DNA from: an uncultured Rhodospirillales bacterium
GTDB lineage: Bacteria > Pseudomonadota > Alphaproteobacteria > ATCC43930 > CGMCC-115725
DNA: 38,021 nt
Direction: 5' to 3'
NCBI GenBank assembly: GCA_903923205.1
Contig: CAIXXC010000363.1
Location: forward strand, 1-38,021
Shown here: piece by piece, positions 7,355-16,503 of the stretch
Numbering within the stretch: position 1 is the stretch's first letter
How the letters are laid out: each line of letters opens with the position of its first letter
Position numbers and translations under genes: made by a program
The notes under the pieces: generated by a model
The model's input: the letters and a program-made list of their open reading frames with translations, nothing else
Databases searched by the model: none
Told to the model about the DNA's origin: nothing

Positions 7355-7816
7355 TCAAGCTGCCGATCGGTCGATCAACGCCGCGCCCGACCCGGTATTG
7401 ATTGCGATCCGGCGCGGCTTCAACACTTCCGGCACCTCGCGGGTCAACTCGATATCGAGCAAGCCATGATTGAGGCTCGCCCCGGTGACCTTGATGTGAT
7501 CGGCGAGTTGGAAGCGGCGTTCGAACGCGCGACGGGCAATCCCCTGATGCAAAAAGGTCTGAGGTTTGTCGTCAGGCTTTGCTGCCTTGCCAGAAACGAC
7601 GACGGCTCCGTCCTTGGTGACGACCTCAATATCGTCAGCCGTGAAGCCCGCGACCGCCATCGTGATCCGGTAGGCGTCCTCGCTCAACTTCTCGATGTTA
7701 TAAGGCGGATATCCGAGCGAGGTTTCATCAACGCGCTGGACGTTGTCAAGCAGTTGGGATAAGCGATCAAAGCCAACGGTCGACCGAAAAAGTGGGGAAA
7801 GATCATAGCTACGCAT
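7355..7816 (-). CDS. Small heat-shock protein, Hsp20/IbpA family
   Basis: An ATP-independent holdase that keeps unfolding proteins soluble for DnaK and ClpB. The 153-residue protein has an N-terminal arm with GFDRLSQLL (16-24), an alpha-crystallin domain from about 38 (YPPYNIEKL) to 128, with AGFTADDIEV and FERRFQLADHI, and a C-terminal tail holding an I-x-I motif (RRIAI, about 135-139) used for oligomer assembly. The ATG at 7816 is chosen because AGGAG lies nine bases upstream; a second in-frame ATG at 7822 is too close to that site. The 5' leader carries a ROSE-like thermometer and a heat-shock-like promoter. Confidence 0.95.
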   Translation of the reverse strand: MRSYDLSPLFRSTVGFDRLSQLLDNVQRVDETSLGYPPYNIEKLSEDAYRITMAVAGFTADDIEVVTKDGAVVVSGKAAKPDDKPQTFLHQGIARRAFERRFQLADHIKVTGASLNHGLLDIELTREVPEVLKPRRIAINTGSGAALIDRSAA

Positions 7817-7818
7817 GG

Positions 7819-7925
7819 CCATATTCTCCTGTGAGCAACATGGATTAGGGATCCGAAGCGCCAGCCCAAGCATAAGCCTTGGGTTGAAGGCGCTGCAGGT
7901 CAGGCCCAGAATTGGCACCCGACAG
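7819..7925 (-). promoter_or_regulatory. ROSE-like RNA thermometer in the hsp20 5' leader
   Basis: On the minus strand, TTGCT (7838-7834) faces the Shine-Dalgarno AGGAG (7830-7826) across a 3-base loop. Pairing is U-G, U-A, G opposite G, C-G, U-A, the imperfect geometry that defines ROSE elements, and CCAT/ATGG (7843-7840 and 7822-7819) closes the hairpin. Upstream is a stable supporting hairpin: AGCGCC (7894-7889) with GGCGCT (7862-7857), and inside it CCCAAG (7883-7878) with CTTGGG (7870-7865). Heat would melt the weak last hairpin and free the ribosome binding site. Confidence 0.75.
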
Positions 7926-7931
7926 ACATTG

Positions 7932-7959
7932 ATTTAGGCAATGAATTTGTCGGTTCAAG
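7932..7959 (-). promoter_or_regulatory. Probable heat-shock (RpoH-type) promoter of hsp20
   Basis: CTTGAA (7959-7954) and CCTAAAT (7938-7932) are separated by 15 bases and lie about 110 bases before the ATG. The -35 fits the sigma-32 consensus; the -10 is a partial match. The same bases could also serve sigma-70 (TTGAAC, 16-base spacer, TAAATC). The predicted start near 7925 places the whole ROSE-like structure in the leader. Confidence 0.5.
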
Positions 7960-8013
7960 AGGGCAAAACATTAAAGACAGGGTAAGCCTCATCGTGGCAC
8001 GCTCCCTGTCATC

Positions 8014-8469
8014 ATGGCGATGCCGGCAACAACCACCTTCTTTTACCGAACCTATGATGAGGCGCTGAGCCTTCTGACAGAGGCGAGAAACTATGTCGCC
8101 GGCCTGTATATCCACGAAGCGGGGTCGTTCTCGGCGACGCTTCGGATGGCGCAGTGCTGCGAGACAATGCGGCTGACTGCCCGACTGACACATGTGATGG
8201 CATGGCTACTCGCGCAGCGTGCCGTTTATGCCGGCGAAATTACCCTGGAAGAATCAGTGTCCGAGAAATTCTGTCTTGGCGGGCGCAGCATCTGTCTGGA
8301 AGAGAGCCATTATCTCGACTGCATCGATGACAAATCTCTCGGGACGCTCCTGGATCGTAGCCTGCGCTTGTACATCCGGATTTCACGTCTCGACATGATG
8401 GTCAAGGACCGGGTCGCAAAAGCACTCGGCACCGGAAGCCTGAGCACCGGTGCCGATTTTTTGGAATAG
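8014..8469 (+). CDS. DUF1465 family protein, RcdA-like protease adaptor
   Basis: The family includes RcdA of Caulobacter, an adaptor that helps ClpXP degrade the cell-cycle regulator CtrA and other substrates. The 151-residue protein has the family start TTFFYRTYDEALSLLTEARNY and three long helices: about 10-35, 38-75 (RMAQCCETMRLTARLTHVMAWLL) and 110-140 (LLDRSLRLYIRISRLD). The linking segment LEESVSEKFCLGGRSICLE is also conserved. The short C-terminal tail, where RcdA binds cargo, is only about ten residues here. The gene is divergent from hsp20. No strong ribosome binding site is visible. Confidence 0.85.
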   Translation: MAMPATTTFFYRTYDEALSLLTEARNYVAGLYIHEAGSFSATLRMAQCCETMRLTARLTHVMAWLLAQRAVYAGEITLEESVSEKFCLGGRSICLEESHYLDCIDDKSLGTLLDRSLRLYIRISRLDMMVKDRVAKALGTGSLSTGADFLE

Positions 8470-8501
8470 CAAGGTGCGCGGATGCGCGCCCCACGCGTTC
8501 C

Positions 8502-8729
8502 TTAATACTTGATTCCGAAGCCCTGGAAGCGCTTGTTGAAGCGCGCCAACTGGCCTGCCTGTTCGTTCATCCTCGCCGAACCCCCGGTCCATGCCGGGTG
8601 CGACTTCGGGTCGACGTCGAGACGCAGCGTATCGCCCGCCTTGCCATAGGTCGACCGCGTGGTGTAGCTGCTACCGTCGGTCATGATGACGGTGATCTCA
8701 TGGTAATCAGGATGGATTTCGCTCTTCAT
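8502..8729 (-). CDS. rpmE: 50S ribosomal protein L31
   Basis: L31 bridges the two ribosomal subunits. The 75-residue product starts [18 protein letters not shown], then [25 protein letters not shown] and ends in [13 protein letters not shown]. The zinc-binding cysteines of E. coli L31 are replaced (DVDPKSHP instead of a CxxC pair), so it is the cysteine-free type common in alphaproteobacteria. The ATG at 8729 is taken because the conserved start begins there and GGAG lies upstream; the open frame extends further but not as L31. It converges with the RcdA-like gene, leaving 32 bases between stops. Confidence 0.93.
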   Translation of the reverse strand: MKSEIHPDYHEITVIMTDGSSYTTRSTYGKAGDTLRLDVDPKSHPAWTGGSARMNEQAGQLARFNKRFQGFGIKY

Positions 8730-8852
8730 CGCCCAACGCTCCAATGCAAGGCGCGGCTCATACCAAACCACAGCCCTAAAAGCAACCCCGTCCGCGCGCA
8801 GCCGCCCTGCGACGATACGTAGAAACCGTTCTAAAGGAAGGCTATCGATACC

Positions 8853-9704
8853 ATGACGATGTCTCAGCAGCGCCACCTGTGCCTCGGCCTAAAGGGCTTC
8901 CACCATATGGCCTTTGTCGAATGGCGTCACACCGAAGGAGAGGGAGGAATTCCCACGATCTGCGTCCATGGGCTGACCCGCAATAGTCGCGATTTCGATG
9001 CTCTGGCAAGAGTCCTGTCGAAAACCGGTCCGGTGCTTTGCCCCGACGTCGTCGGGCGTGGCAAGAGCGATTGGCTGCGCGATTCGACCTATTACTCCGT
9101 ACCCTACTACGCCGCCGATATTTCCAGCCTGATCGCACGTCTTGGGGTCGAGGAAGTGAACTATGTCGGCACGTCTATGGGTGGCATGATTGGCATGGCC
9201 ATCGCCAGCCAGCCAGGATCCCCCGTCCGCCGCCTCGTCCTCAACGATATTGGCCCGCTGATTCCCAAGGCTTCGCTTGAGCGGATCGCGGGTTATGTCG
9301 GCAGTCTCCAGCATTTCGACAGTCTGAAAGCGCTTGAGCAATATCTGCGTACCGTCCACGCACCGTTCGGCCCGCTCACCGATGACCAATGGGCCCATAT
9401 GGCGGAATACAGCCATCGCAGGACCGATGATGGCGGGTTCACCCTGTCTTACGACCCGGGGATTGCGGTGCCGATGCAGGGTCCGATCAACGACGTCGTG
9501 TTGTGGCCCCTTTACGATCAGATCACCTGTCCGACCTTAGTGATTCGCGGCGAGAGCTCGGATCTGTTGCTGCCCGAAACCGCGATCGAGATGGCAGCGC
9601 GTGGACCAAAGGCAGAAATTTACGAAGTTGCCGGCTGCGGCCACGCCCCGGCCTTGATGGCCAACGATCAGATCGCGCGCATCAAGGCGTTTCTGGCGTC
9701 ATAG
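8853..9704 (+). CDS. Alpha/beta-fold hydrolase
   Basis: A 283-residue serine hydrolase of unknown substrate. The catalytic triad is visible: Ser108 in the nucleophile elbow GTSMGG (106-111), Asp237 in [11 protein letters not shown], and His264 in GCGHAP. The oxyanion-hole segment [13 protein letters not shown] (37-49) carries the HG motif, and [10 protein letters not shown] (65-74) is the usual loop after strand 4. No signal peptide is seen. Esterase, dehalogenase-like or C-C hydrolase functions are all possible. It diverges from rpmE and its 3' end overlaps the 3' end of aroA by 23 bases. AAGGAAGG precedes the ATG by 11 bases; a second ATG two codons on is an alternative. Confidence 0.9.
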   Translation: MTMSQQRHLCLGLKGFHHMAFVEWRHTEGEGGIPTICVHGLTRNSRDFDALARVLSKTGPVLCPDVVGRGKSDWLRDSTYYSVPYYAADISSLIARLGVEEVNYVGTSMGGMIGMAIASQPGSPVRRLVLNDIGPLIPKASLERIAGYVGSLQHFDSLKALEQYLRTVHAPFGPLTDDQWAHMAEYSHRRTDDGGFTLSYDPGIAVPMQGPINDVVLWPLYDQITCPTLVIRGESSDLLLPETAIEMAARGPKAEIYEVAGCGHAPALMANDQIARIKAFLAS

Positions 9705-10971
9705 CGACACCAAGCGCCGCCAGCGCATCCCAGTACCCTGGATAGGTCTTCGCCACACAAGCGGGGTCCAGGATTGTGATAGCGCCGATTTTCAGCCCGG
9801 CAAGCGCGAAGCTCATGGCAATGCGGTGGTCGGCGTAGGTCTCGATCCGGGTCGGCAATATCTGGCCGGCGAGACCGGGGTCCGACGCCACGAGCAGGTC
9901 GTCTCCCGCCTCCACGCCCAGCCCAGGACGGATGCGGGAAAGCTCGGTGGCCAGCGCGCTGATGCGGTCGCACTCCTTGACCCGCAGATTGGCGATGCCC
10001 TTAAAACGGACTGGGGCTTCGTTAAAAGCAGCGAGCACAGCCAAGGTTGGCACCGCGTCCTGCATCTGCGACCCGTCGATGACCGCCGGCATATTCGGGA
10101 ACGTGGAAATCACATCATAGGCGCGGGCGTCGGGTTGCGAGAAATCACGCGCAGCGACGCCAAGATCGATTGCTCCACGGGTCAGCACCTCCGCCGCCCA
10201 GAGGTATGTCGCCGCCGATGCATCTGGTTCAACGCGAAAATCGGTGGCGTTGTAACCGGTCGGCAGCACACGCCAAGCGGCGTCACTCAAAACCTCGACC
10301 TGCGCTCCGAATTTTGTCATCGCCGCCACCGTGAGATCGACATAGCCGCGCGCACCGATCTCTTCGCCCCGCAAGACCACCTCGACAGAACTACGTCCAC
10401 AGGCGGCAAGTATCAGCAGTGCCGAGACATATTGGCTCGAGAGCCCGGCATCAATCTCTACCCGACCACCCGCGATACCGCCCTTGCCGTACACAACGAC
10501 CGGCGGACACCCAGTTGGCGCATCGACCGCGACGCCGAGATCACGCAACGCCGTCACAAGCGGCCCGATTGGGCGTTTGCGCATATGAGCATCGCCATCG
10601 AGCACGACAGCGCCATCAGCAAGCGCCGCTGCCGCAGTCAGAAATCGCGTCGCCGTGCCCGCATTGCCAAGAAAGAGCGGAGAAGACGGTGCCCGTAAAT
10701 GCCCGGTTCCCGTAACCCGAAAGCTGGTCTCATCCGGCGCGGCGATGGCAACGCCCATCGCGGCAAGCGCCTCCGCCATCCGTGCGGTATCGTCACTGCG
10801 CAGGGTGCCAGAAAGCAGGCTGTCGCCCTTAGCCAGCGCGGCGAGCAGCAGAGCGCGATTGGTGATCGATTTCGACCCTGGCGGGGTAACCCGGCCATGC
10901 AGAGGGGCTGCGACCGGCGTGATCGTCAGCGCCCGCCCCCACCGCGCCAGCGAACCGGCGTTATCGGGCAT
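9682..10971 (-). CDS. aroA: 3-Phosphoshikimate 1-carboxyvinyltransferase (EPSP synthase)
   Basis: AroA joins phosphoenolpyruvate to shikimate-3-phosphate in chorismate synthesis. The 429-residue protein shows PPGSKSITNRALLLA (30-44), LGNAGTATRFLTA (101-113), DGDAHMRKRPI (125-135), SSQYVSALL, RVKECDRI and TYADHRIAMSFAL, all active-site elements. The glycine of GNAGTA is kept and the sequence reads as a class I (glyphosate-sensitive type) enzyme. The ATG lies three bases after the hemB stop, so hemB-aroA is an operon. The last 23 bases overlap, tail to tail, with the hydrolase gene on the other strand. Confidence 0.96.
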   Translation of the reverse strand: MPDNAGSLARWGRALTITPVAAPLHGRVTPPGSKSITNRALLLAALAKGDSLLSGTLRSDDTARMAEALAAMGVAIAAPDETSFRVTGTGHLRAPSSPLFLGNAGTATRFLTAAAALADGAVVLDGDAHMRKRPIGPLVTALRDLGVAVDAPTGCPPVVVYGKGGIAGGRVEIDAGLSSQYVSALLILAACGRSSVEVVLRGEEIGARGYVDLTVAAMTKFGAQVEVLSDAAWRVLPTGYNATDFRVEPDASAATYLWAAEVLTRGAIDLGVAARDFSQPDARAYDVISTFPNMPAVIDGSQMQDAVPTLAVLAAFNEAPVRFKGIANLRVKECDRISALATELSRIRPGLGVEAGDDLLVASDPGLAGQILPTRIETYADHRIAMSFALAGLKIGAITILDPACVAKTYPGYWDALAALGVAMTPETP

Positions 10972-10974
10972 CGT

Positions 10975-12015
<1,041 letters not shown>

Positions 12016-12129
12016 TTATGCCCAGTTTAGAGCGCTGGCAACGGGATCGGACGAGATTGACCAATAAAGTCCCGCCAGGCTTTGGGCCCTTTCGCGCACA
12101 AAGGGACAATGGAGGCAAACCAAAGCCAT

Positions 12130-12156
12130 AGCCCTCCCCCATCGCGGGGAAGGGCT
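12130..12156. terminator. GC-rich hairpin downstream of the permease gene
   Basis: AGCCCT-C-CCCC (12130-12140) faces GGGG-A-AGGGCT (12146-12156) with a single C/A mismatch and a 5-base loop. It lies 14 bases past the stop of the minus-strand permease. The remaining gap to hemB (to 11977) also holds a 6-bp CCCTTT/AAAGGG hairpin (12087-12105) and presumably the hemB promoter, which I could not fix with confidence. Confidence 0.5.
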
Positions 12157-12169
12157 GTCATGGGCAAAT

Positions 12170-13573
12170 TTATTCTGCAGGCGCCGTGATCATGGGGCCC
12201 CGATAGCCAGAGGGGCGATAGAAGAAGATGCCGATAAGCAACCCGCCAATCCCAACGATCTTGGTCAGCATGTCAAAGGTGGTGATGGCATAGATCCCGA
12301 GCACCATGAGAGAGACTGCGCTCAAGAACGGATAAAGCGAGTAGAGCACCCATTCGCCCATCGAGTGCTTGTAGCTGCCACGAAACATCCAGGCAGAGAC
12401 CAGCCCGGCAAGGCCATAGTAATAGCAGACCTGGACGGCAACCGCACTGACCGAGTCGGAGAGGATCTTTCCAACCGACGGCAGGAAGCTCGACAGAAAG
12501 ATCATGATCAGGCCAAGTCCAAGCAGCACGTACATGGTGCGAACCGGCGTCACCGTCTTGGCATGAACCACACCCATTGCCGATGGCATTGAGCGGTCGC
12601 GACCCATTGCGAACAACGTCCTCGAGAACTGCAGCATTGTGGTTTCAAGTGTCGCGATGCTGGACAGAATCACAGCGAACGAGGCCAGCAATCCACCGGT
12701 CTTACCGAGGCCTGAGGCCAGGGCGATATGATAGACGATGTTGTCGCTGAACCCTTGCGCGTCAGAGAGGCTGAACAGGAACATCGCTGCAAGCACGAAT
12801 GCGACGAAATAGGCAATCGTGATGAAGACACTATAAAATCCACCGTTGCCTGCGGCATTCGGCGGATGGTCGATCGTCTCTTCGCTCAGATTCGATGTGA
12901 CATCCCAGCCCCAGTAAAAGAACACCACGACCAGCGCCGAGGAAGCAAAAGTCCCCGGCGCATAGCCGAAGCCGAACCAGGCCCAGGTGAATGGGTTCAC
13001 AGCACCGGCGTGCGAGGTGTGGATAAACGCCGCAATTGCGATCGTCGTCAGAATCAGCAGTTCAATCGTGGTCATGACCACCTGGATTTTACTGGTGAGG
13101 CCGATTCCCGCGATCAGCACGACGCCGATGACGACGAACCACAAGGCACCCACAGACGTCGTCAGCAACACATTGTTCGCCAGATCTGGATTGATGATCG
13201 TCAACGTGGCCGTGCCGAGCGGTACACTTCCTGTGATCATGAAAACCATGGACGCGATCAGGAGCGCCCAGCCAGAAAAGAAGCCGAAGAACTTGCCAAA
13301 TCCCTGCGTCGTCCATTCATAGGCGGCGCCGGCATTGCTCATCTTCATGTTGAGCCCCTTGTAGGCAACCGCGATCCCCAGCATGGGAATGGCGAACAAC
13401 AAGAGTGCCCCTGGGGAGACAGTGCCGGCGCTCCCAAGCAGGGCGGCTGTCGTGACGGCGATAGAGAATCCTGGCGCGCTGCCAGCGATCCCCATGATGA
13501 CAGATTCGAACAGGCTGAGACTGTTGGCTCGCAATTCTGTTGACACGCTCGGCAGCTCCATTTCTAGGGACAT
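12170..13573 (-). CDS. APC-superfamily amino acid permease
   Basis: A 467-residue secondary transporter predicted to have about 12 membrane helices. The first helix shows the APC substrate-binding GIAGSAPG pattern (SVIMGIAGSAPGFSIAV), and helix 3 NAGAAYEWTTQGFGK matches the conserved GGAYxW-like region of the family. FYWGWDVTSNLSEET in helix 6 is typical of amino-acid permeases of the archaeal/bacterial APC group, and ATLETTMLQFSRTLFAMGRDR in helix 8 is also conserved. The substrate cannot be told from sequence. The ATG at 13573 is chosen; an upstream TTG at 13639 would add 22 residues with no obvious role. No ribosome binding site stands out. Confidence 0.88.
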   Translation of the reverse strand: MSLEMELPSVSTELRANSLSLFESVIMGIAGSAPGFSIAVTTAALLGSAGTVSPGALLLFAIPMLGIAVAYKGLNMKMSNAGAAYEWTTQGFGKFFGFFSGWALLIASMVFMITGSVPLGTATLTIINPDLANNVLLTTSVGALWFVVIGVVLIAGIGLTSKIQVVMTTIELLILTTIAIAAFIHTSHAGAVNPFTWAWFGFGYAPGTFASSALVVVFFYWGWDVTSNLSEETIDHPPNAAGNGGFYSVFITIAYFVAFVLAAMFLFSLSDAQGFSDNIVYHIALASGLGKTGGLLASFAVILSSIATLETTMLQFSRTLFAMGRDRSMPSAMGVVHAKTVTPVRTMYVLLGLGLIMIFLSSFLPSVGKILSDSVSAVAVQVCYYYGLAGLVSAWMFRGSYKHSMGEWVLYSLYPFLSAVSLMVLGIYAITTFDMLTKIVGIGGLLIGIFFYRPSGYRGPMITAPAE

Positions 13574-13772
13574 CGGACAGGATGAGATCGGGAGGTTGCG
13601 CCCACCCCTAACATGGGTAAGGGCGTCATAGTCGGTCAAACGGGTTGGCAGGTCTTCGAGTGCAGTGCGCGATCGCGTAGGATCACGATCAGCAACGCAA
13701 CTGCAACATCGTTATAACAAACTGTCAATGGAGGAGGATGGCCCGGCGGCATTTCCTGACAGGACTGAAGGA

Positions 13773-15041
13773 TCAGCCGTTGCCGCCAACCAATTGAGGC
13801 AGATGATCGAGCGGGTCGATCGGCTTTACCCCCTGGCGCAACTCGAAATGCAACTGGGGTGCTGACACACCCCCGGTATTACCCAGCCGTGCGACCGGCT
13901 GGCCTCTCCTAACCCGGTCGCCTCGTCTAACCAGGAGAACATCATTGTGAGCATAGGCGCTCACCCAACCACCGGGATGCTTGATCAGCAGGAGATTGCC
14001 AAAGCCTTTGAGCGCATCCCCAGCATAGGCAACGGTGCCGTTCTCGGCCGCGCTGACGATCGTTCCCAGCGGTGCGGAAATATTGATGCCGTCATTGTGG
14101 GTCCCGCCGGGAGCGGGGCCGAAAACCGCGATCACGCGGCCACGAACAGGCCAATAGAATAGCGGCGCCGAGGGCGGATCATGTGCGGCGACGAGCGCGG
14201 CGACCCGAGCTTCGCTTGCATTGGGCAGGGACTGTTCCGGCGGTACCGGCGCGGGTTGTGGCGTCGGCATCTCAGCTACTGGAGTCGAAGAAGGCGAGAG
14301 TGGCGCCGGCGCTGGCGGCGAGGCACTTGCCAGTGCAGCAAGGGGCGGAGCAGACGTTCCGCTTGGTGGCGCTGCCACCGGGGCACGGGGCGCCCCAACC
14401 GGCGCCGGCGGCGCTTGCGTGGTCGGTTCAGCGATAACGGGAGGCACGGCGCTGGCGCCAAGTTCGACGGTCGGTAAGGGTGCGAGTGGCGCGGTCGATT
14501 CCGACGACGGCTTCGCGGCGCTCTGCGAAGGTGTGGATAGGGGTTGGCGCCATGGGGTCGCCTCGGTCCTTTCCGGCTCGCCAGCGGCCACGACCGATGG
14601 TGGCAGGGTCAGCATTTGGCCCACTTTGAGGCGGTAGGGCGGCACAAGGTGGTTCAGCTGAACCAGGGTCGCGGCCTCTACCCCGTACTGTCTGGAAACA
14701 CGATAGAGTGTTTCGCCATGCTGCACCAGGTGGCCATGGATTGGCGGCACGATCAAGGTCTCGCCCGTGTGGAGATGATAAGGCGGCTGCAGGTGATTGG
14801 CATCAATCAGGGAACGCAGCGGCACGCCTGCGGCGCGCGCGACGGCATAAAGCGTCTGTCCTTTGCGAACGACGACCTTGCCCCCTCCCTGAGTGATGTC
14901 GGCGACAGGCGTCGCCGCGACGGTAGCCAGTGCATTATTGTTCAACACAGGGGCAGGCGGCCCTTGTCGAGCACAGCTGGCGAGAGCCAGAGCGCCCAAT
15001 AAAAGCGCTCCTGGCCACCGCGATTTTTGATGACTCCTCAC
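13773..15041 (-). CDS. NlpD-like lipoprotein: two LysM domains and a degenerate LytM (M23) domain
   Basis: An envelope protein likely to bind peptidoglycan and activate cell-wall amidases at division. The 422 residues hold a lipoprotein signal with lipobox LASC (Cys23), LysM1 (56-99), LysM2 (103-147), a long Pro/Ala-rich linker (150-290) and a C-terminal LytM domain (about 298-415; PVRGRVIAVFGPAPGG to FELRQGVKPIDPL). Two metal-ligand positions look changed: the Asp of HxGxD reads Asn (HNDGIN) and the first His of HxH is Gln (QLHFE), as in non-catalytic LytM factors such as NlpD. The start overlaps the pcm stop by four bases, as is usual for pcm-nlpD. Confidence 0.9.
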   Translation of the reverse strand: MRSHQKSRWPGALLLGALALASCARQGPPAPVLNNNALATVAATPVADITQGGGKVVVRKGQTLYAVARAAGVPLRSLIDANHLQPPYHLHTGETLIVPPIHGHLVQHGETLYRVSRQYGVEAATLVQLNHLVPPYRLKVGQMLTLPPSVVAAGEPERTEATPWRQPLSTPSQSAAKPSSESTAPLAPLPTVELGASAVPPVIAEPTTQAPPAPVGAPRAPVAAPPSGTSAPPLAALASASPPAPAPLSPSSTPVAEMPTPQPAPVPPEQSLPNASEARVAALVAAHDPPSAPLFYWPVRGRVIAVFGPAPGGTHNDGINISAPLGTIVSAAENGTVAYAGDALKGFGNLLLIKHPGGWVSAYAHNDVLLVRRGDRVRRGQPVARLGNTGGVSAPQLHFELRQGVKPIDPLDHLPQLVGGNG

Positions 15042-15721
15042 AGTGGCAGGTCGCGTTGAATCGGATTACGCCTTGGCAGGCCCGGCACGAGAGGCACGAA
15101 GCGAACCGTGCCCAGTTCTTCACTCGCACTGCGCCCCTCGCTTTGGCGGACCCTGACCAATGTCTGATCGCGCCGTTCTCCACCGACAGGAGCGACCAGA
15201 ATACCATCCGGCGCGAGGAGTTGCAGTAGGGCCTGAGGCAGGCTCGCGGCGGCGGCGGTGACGATAATACGATCATAGGGCGCTGGTTCCGCCCAACCGC
15301 GCGTACCATCACCATAGCGGCTGGTGACGTTGCCCAGACGGAGATAGGCAAACCGCTTTTCTGCATCGCGCAGGAGCGACTGATGACGCTCGATCGTGAA
15401 AACGCGACGACAAAGCCGCGCCAATATCGCCGTCTGGTAGCCCGAACCGGTGCCGATCTCAAGCACCTTGTGGCGTTCATTAAGTTCGAGCGCCTGGGTC
15501 ATCGCCGCCACGACGAACGGCTGACTAATCGTCTGTGCATGGCCGATGGGAAGTGCGACATTATCCCAGCAATGCTCACCGAAGGTGGAGGGGACAAAGA
15601 TATCGCGCGGCGTGCGCTCCATAACCGCCAGAACCCGCTCGTCATGAATTCCGGCATCGCGCAGCGCCGCCACCAGGCGGGCCGCTCCGGAACGTGGCGG
15701 CGGATCTGAAACGGAGATCAC
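15038..15721 (-). CDS. pcm: Protein-L-isoaspartate O-methyltransferase
   Basis: Pcm methylates isoaspartyl residues formed by protein ageing, which lets them revert to aspartate. The 227-residue protein has the SAM-binding motif VLEIGTGSGYQTAILARL (about 86-103), the upstream substrate loop ALPIGHAQTISQPFVVA (57-73), and the downstream YDRIIVTAAAASLPQALL and LLAPDGILVAPVG motifs. Four-base ATGA overlaps join it to surE upstream (15718-15721) and nlpD downstream (15038-15041). surE-pcm-nlpD is a conserved cluster in proteobacteria. Confidence 0.96.
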   Translation of the reverse strand: MISVSDPPPRSGAARLVAALRDAGIHDERVLAVMERTPRDIFVPSTFGEHCWDNVALPIGHAQTISQPFVVAAMTQALELNERHKVLEIGTGSGYQTAILARLCRRVFTIERHQSLLRDAEKRFAYLRLGNVTSRYGDGTRGWAEPAPYDRIIVTAAAASLPQALLQLLAPDGILVAPVGGERRDQTLVRVRQSEGRSASEELGTVRFVPLVPGLPRRNPIQRDLPL

Positions 15722-16503
15722 GGAAAAAGTTTCTCCAATTCTGTCAGCGCCGCGCGATGGGTCATGTCCATGTAAATCGGCGTCACGGCAATACCGCCGC
15801 CGTAAACAACGTGAATATCGGTTCCCGGCAGGCTGGAGTCCTCATCCCGCGCCGTACCGAGCCAGTAATAGGGACGTCCCCTCGGGTCTTCATTCCGAAT
15901 GATATTGTTGCCAAGCTTGCGCTGGCCCTGGCGCGCCACCTTGAGGCCGACAACGTCATCGGCCTCGATATCGGGGAAGTTGACGTTCATGAGTGTGTTC
16001 GCGGGCCAGGGCGCCGCCACAAGGCGCCGGATCAACGCGGCCGCATGACGCCGAGGCGTCTCCCAGCGCGGCTTCTCCCGGTCGGGGCAGACAAGGCTGA
16101 GGGCGACACTGGGAACACCAAGCAGTGTTCCCTCCATCGCCGCTGCGACCGTGCCGGAATAGGTTATATCCTCACCCATGTTGCCACCACGATTGACGCC
16201 CGAAAGCAGCAAAGTTGGACGGCGACCGGTGATGATTTCATTCACCGCCAGCATGACGCAATCCGTTGGCGTGCCATCGACAGAAAACCGACGGTCAGCG
16301 ATTTTCCGAATCCGCAAGGGCCGCTGTAATGTCAGCGAGTGACCAGCACCGCTCTGTTCCGTCTCTGGCGCGACGACCCACACATCCCCGCTGAGGCTCA
16401 ACGCGACCTCTTCGAGAATAGCCAGTCCGGGCGCATTGATCCCATCGTCGTTGGAAACAAGGATGCGCGCCGTCGATAGGTCAAAAGGAACAGGGATCAT
16501 CAT
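15718..16503 (-). CDS. surE: 5'/3'-nucleotidase SurE
   Basis: SurE is a metal-dependent phosphatase that removes phosphate from nucleoside monophosphates and is linked to stationary-phase survival. The 261-residue protein shows [10 protein letters not shown] with the metal-binding Asp pair (17-26), [42 protein letters not shown] and AAMEG, all part of the active site. Start at 16503 gives an ATGA overlap with the serS stop; a second ATG immediately follows it. Its own stop overlaps pcm. Confidence 0.96.
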   Translation of the reverse strand: MMIPVPFDLSTARILVSNDDGINAPGLAILEEVALSLSGDVWVVAPETEQSGAGHSLTLQRPLRIRKIADRRFSVDGTPTDCVMLAVNEIITGRRPTLLLSGVNRGGNMGEDITYSGTVAAAMEGTLLGVPSVALSLVCPDREKPRWETPRRHAAALIRRLVAAPWPANTLMNVNFPDIEADDVVGLKVARQGQRKLGNNIIRNEDPRGRPYYWLGTARDEDSSLPGTDIHVVYGGGIAVTPIYMDMTHRAALTELEKLFP

